A DNA stretch of 64,000 nt from Codonopsis lanceolata (Eukaryota > Streptophyta > Magnoliopsida > Asterales > Campanulaceae), in contig CM028379.1 of the NCBI GenBank assembly GCA_013146195.2, positions 59,221,693-59,285,692 of the forward strand. Direction: 5' to 3'. The translations under genes and the position numbers were made by a program. The notes beneath the pieces are model-generated. The model was given only the letters and a program-made list of their open reading frames with translations. It ran no database searches and was not told the origin of the DNA. Numbering within the stretch: position 1 is the stretch's first letter; every line of letters starts with the position of its first letter. Of the stretch, positions 55,926 through 64,000 are shown in pieces.

Positions 55926-57446
55926 TAAAGAAGGTACAAACAAGTAAAGCTACAGTTTTAAGAAGTTTGATTTGGCAAATGAGACAATTTGTTTTTGGAA
56001 CAGAATGAGTATTTGACTAACTTTAAACAGAAGCTTAATGGTCACTTGGAAATAAGTAAACTTGAATGTGGAAAACATGATTTGAGGCTCTCTAATCAAC
56101 TAGGTGGTCTAAGTCCTGAATTTGCCAAATCGGTTGTTGTCCCATGACGTAACAAGTTATCCGTTATAGGTGACAATTTGCGAAGACACCTAAACATAAC
56201 ATCATATAAATATTTACGTTGTATCATCTAAAAGTCTAACGTCTTATAAATTAATTAGTTTTATAATGAACTCATACATTTATCGGAACATATCCTTTCA
56301 TACGTGACATGTTAACAACCCAACATTCCCTTTCATATGCAATGGACACACGACACGACCCACTTTGTTGATGTACATCGACCAATATTTTACTTAATTA
56401 TCTCGTCAATTATTCTTAACAATAATTTTCAAGTAATTAACGAGTCTTAAAAGATGAACCCGTACACGTATAAGAAATTTGCCCTAGCAATGGGAAGTCT
56501 TGTGAGGTACCTATCCGTTCTTGTTTTGTCTTTTTTTTTAAAATAATTTGTTGTTTGTGAAAAAAATATACTCTATTATTGTTTTGTTTAACTTTTTAAG
56601 TCAAACGACCTCTTTTTCAATTGAAAATTTGACATTTTTTTTCTTTCAAAATAGTTAAACATGTAATTTGTATTACTTTCTTGGTACTACGAATTATGTA
56701 TTTTATGATTTAAAAAATAAAAATATATACACATCAAATTTTAATTTAAAAAACAATTAATTTAACTCAAAAAGACAATAATTTAACAAAGCAAGAGAGG
56801 GAGAAGAAATTGACTAGGATCTCCTCCTAAATCCTAACAATACATACAAACTTTCCTTGGCAGGTGAGCTGTGTAGCGGCCTACAAGCCACATTATATTG
56901 ACCCAAAAAAAATTAAAAAAATCATCAACAACCGGTCATCTAACGATTGCTCATCAATGGAAAAAAAAAAACAACAAATAGAGTCGTCACTGCTTTTTAA
57001 TTAGGGAATATAGTAAAATATAACTTCCATCATTAAAAGCATAGATTTGCATGAGTATGTCTCCTGTAGGACGGTTTTAAAACGAAACCCCTTTAAGGGA
57101 AGGTTGCTAAAGCAAACAATCCATCGAAAAAACCGCAAGTTACCCAGCAACAAAATGGGTCAAAATGCAAGATACATTAGCCGAAAAGAGGGCAAAATGA
57201 TCTGAAACCGAGATCCGACGAAGAAAGATGCGGGTCACGCGCGAAAGAAGTAGCGACATGGCAAAACTAGTAGCTGCCACCACATTAATGTACTGGGTGA
57301 TTAATTGTTCCGGTGCCTTCCATCTTCCAGATCGTGTTTCACTGCCCTTCATCTTTCAGAATTTTGCTGTCGAAGTTCCTAATCGCTCAGACTTTGCATT
57401 TTAATGCTAAATCAACTTGAAACTATTATTAACTTCATTATTGATG
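55926..57446. other. Unassigned intergenic sequence
   Basis: No gene is recognised. A 70-aa open frame on the minus strand at 57140-57352 has no known motif. AT-rich and likely made of old repeats. Confidence 0.45.
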
Positions 57447-57945
57447 CAAAGTGACACTTTTCAGTCAAAAGTGACACAATTAAATGTAAAATTGTCACTT
57501 TTTAAGGTCAAAAGTGACACTTATGGAAGAAAAAAAAAGTTATAATTTTCCTTCAAAATGCAAAGTGAGACTTTCACGACCAAAAATGATACTTTTAATA
57601 TTATAAAGTAATACTTTTAATGCTAAAAATGATATTTTCAAGGCCAAAAGTGATGATTTTCATTTATAACACAAAGTGACACTGACAAGGTCAAGACTCA
57701 AGAGTGACACTTTTAAGGCCAACGTGACGGTTTTCCTTATAATACAAAGTGACACTTTTCAAAACAAAAGTGACACATTTAATGCAAAAAGTGACATTTT
57801 TGAAAACAAAAGTAATATATTTATGGCCAAAAGTGATACTTTCTTAAGGAAAAAAGTGACAATTTTCATTTAATATGCAAAGTAATACTTGTAAGGCCAA
57901 AGTGACACATTTTATGTTAAAAAATGACACTTTTCATTTATAAAC
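57447..57945. repeat. Degenerate AAAGTGACACTTTT array
   Basis: Roughly twenty variants of AAAGTGACACTTTT, spaced about 20-30 bp apart with AAGGCCAA or TTCATTTAT linkers, fill about 500 bp. The core AGTGACACT is itself nearly a dyad. A frame through it reads repeating KSDTF words. Confidence 0.75.
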
Positions 57946-59034
57946 ATGAGAGCTGATGCTGAAATTTCAAAAGCTGCAGGGTAGTGCTGAGATTTCTGAA
58001 TTTTGATACATTTAACATGGATAACTTTGTCTTACAGATTAAGATTTGTAATATTGTATTACACAAGTTTTTTCCCCGATACATATGTGAATGTGAAAAA
58101 AATTGGGTGGCACTAAGAATTTACATTTCTTTGGAAAAAAAAAATTCAACACATTCGTGGATAATATTTGTGGATAACATGTAAACCAAAATTTTCCACA
58201 TTTACCGTAAAGATGTCAAATTTTCACATTCTAGTTGAAGTTGTGAATACATTTTAGTTATAATATTTCTTTTTTACAACTTTTTCTATTGGTTGTTTTT
58301 TTTTTTAAATTTCATTTTATTGGTAGGACACATGTCATATCAGTTATATTAAAAAAGTCTTTTTTAATTGAATGTAAATGAAGAAAGAAAAATTATCGCA
58401 TATGATTGAGTGTTAATTACCGATAACCACATGTGATCAAATTCATGATTACATTGATGATGCTTTTAACATGCGAGCTAGTTGGTATGAGCCGCTAATA
58501 GACACACATTAATATAAAAATATTAAACAGAAACAAAAATTACAAAAACTCATTTTTAACTAAAACCTTCTATGAAATTTCTAGCATATGCGATTGCGAA
58601 GAGTATCTGAGCATTATGGTGTACGCTCATGTAAATTTATATTCGCCTACAAAAATTCGTAGATTAGTCACTATAACTCATTACTAAAAAGATATACACA
58701 CATACATTTTAATGTATATGTGATCTGAACGAATAAATAGATATGAAACATTAATTAAAATATATAGAAAATTTACTCGAGGCATATAATAAGTACCTAA
58801 TTTTGTGGGCAACATTATTGTTTGTTCAATTGTAGAATTCATGGTGAAATCTTTGAGAATCCAAATAACTTTTAGAAGTAATTAAGGACAATTAGAGAGA
58901 ATAAACATTTTGGGGTTTGTGTGTGTGTGTGTGAGTGTGTGGGGGCACACACATAGAAAGATGGAACAAAGAGGAGTCAGAATACACAACAAACGACGGA
59001 ATAAAGCTATAAAAAGCCACCAAATCAAAGAAAG
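57946..59034. other. Unassigned intergenic sequence
   Basis: AT-rich, with no gene recognised. A (GT)n run is at about 58915-58945. Confidence 0.5.
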
Positions 59035-59651
59035 TAGGGGTGTAAATCGGAACCACCGAACCATCTCCAAACCAAACCAAACCAGCTTGGTTGCGCTGCT
59101 TGTTTTTTGAGAATTGAAAACCACGGTTCGGTTTTCATTGGTGAGATCGAACCAAACCAAACCGAACCGAACCAAACCAACTATATATTTTTATTTATTT
59201 ATTATATAATATATATTATATTACATTTATTAACGATTTTGAACCTTTGATTTATTCATAATATATATATATATTCGATACTTAAACCAAACAAAATCTT
59301 GATTATTCGGAGAACTATTATTTCTTCCATTGTTTGTGTTTATTTTAGAATTTGTATTGTTTTATTTATGATAATTTGTTGTTAGTAGATTATTTCCTAA
59401 TTTTGATGTTAATTCCAAATTAAAATATTATTTTTATTGTTACTTTTAATGTTGGTTAATTTCATTAAAAATAATTTATTTAAACCACAAAACCGAATCA
59501 AACCAAACCAAACCCGAGTGGTTCGGTTCGGGTTCGGTTCAAAGCTCTTCTTCGGTTGATCCGGTTCGGTTTGAGATTTTTGGAGCATTTGGGGCGCTTG
59601 TTGTGGTTTTGGCTGACATCGCCAAACCAAACCGAACCACTTACACCCCTA
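59035..59651. mobile_element. hAT-type MITE, 617 bp
   Basis: TAGGGGTGTAAATCGG and CCACTTACACCCCTA are inverted ends, flanked by identical 8-bp AAAGAAAG (59027-59034 and 59652-59659), the hAT duplication. Subterminal CCGAACCAAACC words occur in both orientations. There is no transposase; frames reading VWFGL repeats are by-products. Confidence 0.88.
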
Positions 59652-59863
59652 AAAGAAAGGAAGGCGGTTTCGAAGGGAAGGGTGGGAGTCAGCAAAAGCC
59701 TCCAAAAGGAAAAGAATCTGACAAAAGTCAAATCAAAAGAGTCATCTCAGCATCCATCCGCCCGCCTGCCCTTCCTTCCTTTCCTTGCTGGGATTATCTT
59801 CCTTTCTTTTTCTCATCGGAAACAGAGAGAAAACGGCTGAACGCCGGCCCAATTTGAAACACG

Positions 59864-59914
59864 ATGAACGGCAAGGCAAGCGTTACCAAAGAGCTTAATG
59901 CTAAACACAGAAAG
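59864..59914 (+). pseudogene. AGD5-like exon 1
   Basis: ATG to CACAGAAAG, 17 codons, followed by a GTAAAA donor. The 5' leader 59652-59863 is CT- and purine-rich and starts at the hAT MITE. Confidence 0.8.
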
Positions 59915-60310
59915 GTAAAACTAATTCGATTTTTCTCCAACTATTTTGGTACCCTTTATTTTTCTTGCATGTTCGTATTAATACTACTCTGTTTCTGTAC
60001 TTGACCATCCATTCATTCCTACAATGAAAGGCGATTCATCAATATTTAAATATCCCCAGAAAAGTCGACTTTCATGCAATTCATGATTTTCCCGGAAAAC
60101 GATTTTCGATTAATATAGTTGGTTATGTTTACCTATTTCTTTTTCCTATTTTTGTGCCTAGATAATTGTAATTGTTGGAAATTCAGTGCTGTTATTCATT
60201 CTTGATTGTGTGTCTGGATATTCCGAAATAGATAGTAAATTAGTAATTCTGTAGGTCAGTAAACTGCTTCCCCAATTCATACTAACTAAGTAAAAGAGAC
60301 AACTTAAATA

Positions 60311-60720
60311 CTCCCTCTGTTTCCAAAAGATTATTTTGTTTCACCCACCCGACTGGAAATCAGAAGCTCGTCGAAAGGATTGTTTGGCCACAACTTTCAC
60401 GGTTCGTATTCGTACTGAAATCAGAATCGGACGAGCTAAACCCTTTTGTTCCACACAAGATTTTTGTTCTCGTTGGGCTCATCTTAGGACACCTACCTTA
60501 TCTTTTATCTGATATGCCGCCCCAGCCAAACTCCCCACTTGAAAATGTAGAACGTCTAAAAGGTATTTTGTATAAGATGGATACAGATTATGATCCGTAA
60601 GATGGTTTTACAGAGACCTCTCATATGGTAAAGGTAATTTACAAAAAAAGGAAAGGTTAACAAATTTTTTTTGAACGGTCTATAAAGGAAAGGAAAACTG
60701 TTTTTTAGGAATGGAGCGAA
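60311..60720. mobile_element. Stowaway-like MITE in intron 1, ~410 bp
   Basis: CTCCCTCTGTTTCCAAAA and the inverse of TTTTTTAGGAATGGAGCGAA are imperfect TIRs with TA flanks (60309-60310, 60721-60722). The interior includes a GC-richer block (60345-60440) unusual for Stowaway. Confidence 0.55.
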
Positions 60721-61708
60721 TATTAAAATGCCTTGTGACTAAAATATAATCCATGTCTTGAGTATATTTTATGATCAGGTAACCTACTTTTGTATTATAT
60801 ATTGAGAAAAAATAAACAAGAAATTTTTATTATCCACAAATATAAGCACTTGTGTTATGCTTTCAATTTAGTTGATAACATAGCTGTCAAAGATGATTAG
60901 TTGCTGATATATGCATGCCACTAGTAAAGTTTTTAGCATCAGGCCCCACCTTTGTGAGTTGTAACTATGATATAATATATTATGGTAGGAGACTTTGAAT
61001 TAAAATAGAGATAGATATTCAGAGGTTAGAGTGATTCAAGGCTGTATATGTTTATGAAATGTGTTGGGATATCTGTTATGTGTTTATACCTTTCTTACAG
61101 AAAGACAATCAGATGCATTCTTATTCTGAATACAAAAAAAAAAAAAAAGGGTTAAATTAGATCACTGACGCTGTATGAATGATATTTCCAGTCCCAACTT
61201 GTCATTTTGATCAATAAAAGAAAAAACTTCTTCTAAACCCACGTTATCAGAAACCACTAAAACTAAACCCCTAGCGAATGAATTGCATTTTGGACAAAAT
61301 GTTCCAAAACATTGAACACTTCCGTTCTGGAACACTAAATTAACAACCCAAAACAATTTTTCTAGTTTCTCCTCAATTTGGACACGTATATATTTATTTG
61401 ATTATTTTCGGAGCTTAAACTTGATAATTTTCTAGATGTTTTACTGTTTTTCTTATGAAGAGCACATTTACATTTAAATTATGAAGACACTTTGTAACAA
61501 TAGGATCTACATGAAGCTACCCTGGGTTCCATGTTTTGAGATGGTATAGTGTATCGCCTTCCCATACACAGTCCGTGAACCCAAACAATCCCGATTCCGA
61601 TTTCAATTCTCAACAGATCATTACAAGTTATTTATTGCAGTGTGTTTATTATTATTGATTTAAGACATAAGTGAGATTGATATTAACTTTCCTGTGTTTT
61701 ATTTGCAG

Positions 61709-61767
61709 ATACTCGATGCTCTTTTTAAATTACCAGAGAATAGAGAATGTGCCGATTGCAAAAGCAA
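61709..61767 (+). pseudogene. AGD5-like exon 2
   Basis: After TTTGCAG it encodes ILDALFKLPENRECADCKS, with the first zinc-finger Cys pair, up to a GTAGGT donor. Confidence 0.8.
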
Positions 61768-61898
61768 GTAGGTACCGATTATGATAGAAAATCAATGCTA
61801 CGTAGCAGAAGAAAAAAATGTGTTTGGGTAGATTAATATTTATAAGGTTGAAATCATATAACATCATGAATTCCTCTTAAGCACTTACTTGACGGTAG

Positions 61899-61985
61899 GT
61901 CCAAGATGGGCTAGCGTGAATCTAGGAATCTTTATTTGCATGCAATGTTCAGGTATTCATAGAAGTCTCGGTGTACATCTCAAAG
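61899..61985 (+). pseudogene. AGD5-like exon 3, frame-shifted
   Basis: It encodes PRWASVNLGIFICMQCSGIH and RSLGVHLK. Splicing at GGTAG joins out of frame to exon 2 (two bases short) and leads to a TAG. Two bases also appear missing between GTACAT and CTCAAAG, at the end of the exon. Confidence 0.75.
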
Positions 61986-62192
61986 GTGCATGTCTCTTTT
62001 TCTTCCCTTCAACTCGGTGCAAAACTGCAAATGAGATGTTTCTGCTTTTGTGCCAAAATTTTTGCTGTTTCTGTACTTGCATCTAAAACAATATTGTTTG
62101 TCCACCATTTTGCTCTGAAAGTAATACACACAAACAGTTTATATCTCGCCTTAAGTCTATATGACCTCGTGATGATGATGATGATGATGCAG

Positions 62193-62246
62193 GTGAGATC
62201 CGCTACATGACACATGGTTGCGCGTAACAAATTGCATTTATTCAAA
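62193..62246 (+). pseudogene. AGD5-like exon 4, disrupted
   Basis: It retains VRSAT, then a shifted DTWL and a TAA where a GAA is expected, then IAFIQ in another frame. The donor GTGAGT is intact. Confidence 0.75.
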
Positions 62247-62594
62247 GTGAGTTAGCAATCTTACTTAGGATTTGACAACCATTGTAATTTATCCTTTTCT
62301 TTTAATTATAACAAGCCATCTTCTGGGCGATATTAATTTTATAATCATATATATATATATTTTTCATTATCAGAATATCTCTTCTAATCACCTCCTATTT
62401 TTTCTCTCTCCTCATTTTTTCCCTGTCTTTTTATAGTTAGTTTTCTTAATTTTCCTCTAATCTCCCTTTATCCATGTCTAAAGCCACCAATCCTCTTTTA
62501 GTCTCGCCACATCACGTGTCTCTGAGGGACTTTGATGAGTACTAAACCGCAGGGGGGACATAGATTATTGCTAAGTGAATTGTGCTTGCTTTGC

Positions 62595-62684
62595 ATGGGA
62601 AATGAAAATCAAATAGCTATTGGGAAGCTGAGTTACCCTCCTAAATATGATAGAGTTGGAATCGAGAATTTCATTCGTGCAAAA
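62595..62684 (+). pseudogene. AGD5-like exon 5, disrupted
   Basis: It encodes MGNE, a shifted middle, then PPKYDRVGIENFIRAK. One base is missing after MGNE and one extra C restores the frame. The expected AG acceptor is absent: the sequence reads TTTGCATGGG. Confidence 0.75.
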
Positions 62685-62765
62685 GTATAATATCTTTTAT
62701 TAATTGGTGTTGAATATAGTGATTAAAACCACTGTTACTTTTACTAATTAATGCATTTCTGTTAG

Positions 62766-63036
62766 ATATGAAGACAAAAGATGGATTCCTAGAGATGGAA
62801 AAGCTAAACCACCATCGAGTGTCGAGAGAAGAAGGTTTCAGTTTATAAACGTGAAATTGTTGTTAGTAGTGGGCCTAGCATTAATGTAAATGCCAATCCT
62901 GTTCAACATTTTTTCTGGGGAGAGGGAAATTCCTCAGCCCCAAAATATAAATAGAAGTGTTCCTTCTTCACAAAGTAGTAATCCTGCGTATTCTTCACAA
63001 AGTAGTAATCCTGTTCCTCCTACAGTATCGAAGCAG
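62766..63036 (+). pseudogene. AGD5-like exon 6, disrupted
   Basis: It encodes YEDKRWIPRDGKAKPPSSVE, then two frame changes, then EIPQPQNINRSVPSSQSSNP. It contains a direct repeat TCTTCACAAAGTAGTAATCC (about 62967 and 62990). The donor is CAGGTAAAT. Confidence 0.7.
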
Positions 63037-63196
63037 GTAAATTCCGTTTGTTAATTGAATCTTGCTTATTACCCTCTCCTAATTTTTCTTCGATTAATTT
63101 AATTTTTTCTTAAAAGATTTTCATTCTTAAATACTTGGAAAGGTTTGCGGATGTTGGTATGTTAGGAAATGATAAAGTTGAACTTGATGCATACAG

Positions 63197-63413
63197 GTCA
63201 CTCATGATCCAATTCAAAAAGAAGTCCAGAAATCAGAACCAGCACCCTCTAATGTTGAATGGGGAACAAAGGATACTAAATCTACTCTGGTTGAATCAGA
63301 AGCCAAGGTTGATTATGCCACTGACCTTTTCAATTTGCTCTTGATGGATAACTCTAGAGACAATGCTTCCAAAGCATCTTCTCCGGATGATAATTCATGG
63401 GCAGGACTCCAAT
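63197..63413 (+). pseudogene. AGD5-like exon 7, open
   Basis: After ATACAG the frame is open throughout: VTHDPIQKEVQKSEPAPSN, then DYATDLFNLLLMDNS and DDNSWAGLQ, the conserved AGD5 middle region. The donor is GTAAAG. Confidence 0.75.
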
Positions 63414-63579
63414 GTAAAGTTCCCTTTCACGGCTGTTTCATCTGAGTAACTTGTTCACATTATCCTCCTTTTATGCCTGGTTTTGGCATTATAATCTCTC
63501 CTCTCTGCCAAGTCATAATTTCAGTTGAGTCGTGATTATTTTAATCTGACTTCACCACCATTATTATTGACAATTGCAG

Positions 63580-63761
63580 CTGCTGATGCAACAACAACAG
63601 CAGCAGCAGTGGAAAATGTTGCTCCAAAGGTAGTTAGTAGCAGTAGCCAATCTAACTCCGGCATTGAGGATCTATTTAAAGGCTTAGATTGGATTGCGCA
63701 GCCCATTGCCGAGAAACCCCACATTGAAGTGAAGAACGACATCATGACTCTTTTTGAGAAG
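63580..63761 (+). pseudogene. AGD5-like exon 8, open
   Basis: After TTGCAG the frame is open in phase with exon 7: an Ala/Thr-rich start, IEDLFKGLDWIAQPI, and VKNDIMTLFEK, then a GTATAG donor. Confidence 0.75.
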
Positions 63762-63915
63762 GTATAGATTACAACATATGTTCATTTAAATTAGAAAAAC
63801 ATGAAGCAGAAAATGTTGGAAAATGACTGCTTATGCAAGCAGGTTTCTGAAGGTAAATGAATAGGAAAAAATTTGTGTCTCTTGATGGAGGGTCAAATCC
63901 TTGTCAAGTTTAATA

Positions 63916-64000
63916 CTCCCTCCATTCCCCTTGTAGCTTAATCTTCCACTTTTGAAAGCCAAACATGTTAAAAATTAAAATAGTTATTCATCAATTCCCT
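63916..64000. mobile_element. Stowaway-like MITE, left end only
   Basis: CTCCCTCCATTCCCCTTGTA follows TA (63914-63915), a standard Stowaway left terminus. The element runs off the window inside the next intron of the AGD5-like locus. Confidence 0.6.

Larger units (their letters stand above)
59864..64000 (+). pseudogene. ARF-GAP domain gene, AGD5/NEVERSHED-like, damaged, 3'-incomplete
   Basis: Eight exons can be placed: 59864-59914, 61709-61767, 61899-61985, 62193-62246, 62595-62684, 62766-63036, 63197-63413 and 63580-63761; more should lie beyond the window. The start MNGKASVTKELNAKHRK leads into the ARF-GAP zinc finger (CADC in exon 2, CMQC in exon 3) and the arginine-finger segment GIHRSLGVH. 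The family stimulates GTP hydrolysis on ARF GTPases at the trans-Golgi and early endosome. Later exons match AGD5 family blocks: YDRVGIENFIRAK, DYATDLFNLLLMD with DDNSWAG, and EDLFKGLD with DIMTLFEK. Damage: 2-bp losses at the start and end of exon 3, shifts and a TAA in exon 4, a lost AG before exon 5, paired indels in exon 5 and two shifts in exon 6. Exons 7-8 are open. Confidence 0.8.

Noticed and set aside
58882..59731. Frames reading VWFGL-type repeats
   Set aside because: They come from CCGAACCAAACC words in the hAT MITE termini.
63135..63344. 69-aa plus-strand frame
   Set aside because: It is out of frame with exon 7 of the AGD5-like locus, whose splice-bounded frame matches the family.

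Overview
This is a nuclear window from a flowering plant, most likely a eudicot. The evidence is long intergenic DNA packed with nested LTR retrotransposons, Stowaway, hAT and Mutator-type MITEs, Helitrons, a tRNA-derived SINE, GT-AG introns, and one recognisable plant housekeeping locus (an ARF-GAP gene of the AGD5/NEVERSHED type). Nothing in the sequence fixes the species.

Layout. 1-6790 is the 3' part of a Sirevirus-type Ty1/copia element: accessory ORFs, several polypurine tracts and a 1.9-kb 3' LTR. It sits about 80 bp inside the 5' LTR of a Ty3/gypsy chromovirus that runs to 23930. That chromovirus is itself layered: a 2.34-kb non-autonomous Helitron is in its 5' LTR, and a 4.3-kb solo LTR of another gypsy family (with a 5-bp target duplication) is in its 3' LTR. 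Its gag-pol is broken by stops and frameshifts. Upstream of gag it keeps an intact 138-aa ORF whose N-terminus (MVRTRQTARKT) closely resembles the histone H3 tail, followed by a very acidic C-terminus; the same element ends in a chromodomain-like region. 23931-30735 holds a CACTA-like terminus, an inverted repeat, a second Helitron carrying a SINE, and several MITEs. 30736-32911 is a MULE with long terminal inverted repeats and a spliced reading frame for a GRF-type zinc finger. 34288-40909 is a complete but decayed minus-strand Ty1/copia element. 41060-51700 is a Tat/Ogre-like gypsy element with a broken gag, no recognisable pol, and a 2.7-kb array of 61-bp repeats built from hairpin-forming dyads.

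51700-59863 is mostly unassigned intergenic DNA with short duplications, palindromes and MITEs (a Mutator-type with 9-bp TSD, a Stowaway, a hAT with 8-bp TSD). From 59864 to the window end lies the AGD5-like locus on the plus strand. Eight exons can be placed. Those encoding the ARF-GAP domain carry several frameshifts, a stop and a lost splice acceptor, while the two 3'-most exons are open, so it reads as a pseudogene or a strongly damaged copy.

The two most unusual features are the H3-tail-like ORF in a chromodomain-carrying retroelement and the hairpin array with alternating CG and CA dyads. All boundaries were read by eye; percent identities and family names were not computed.
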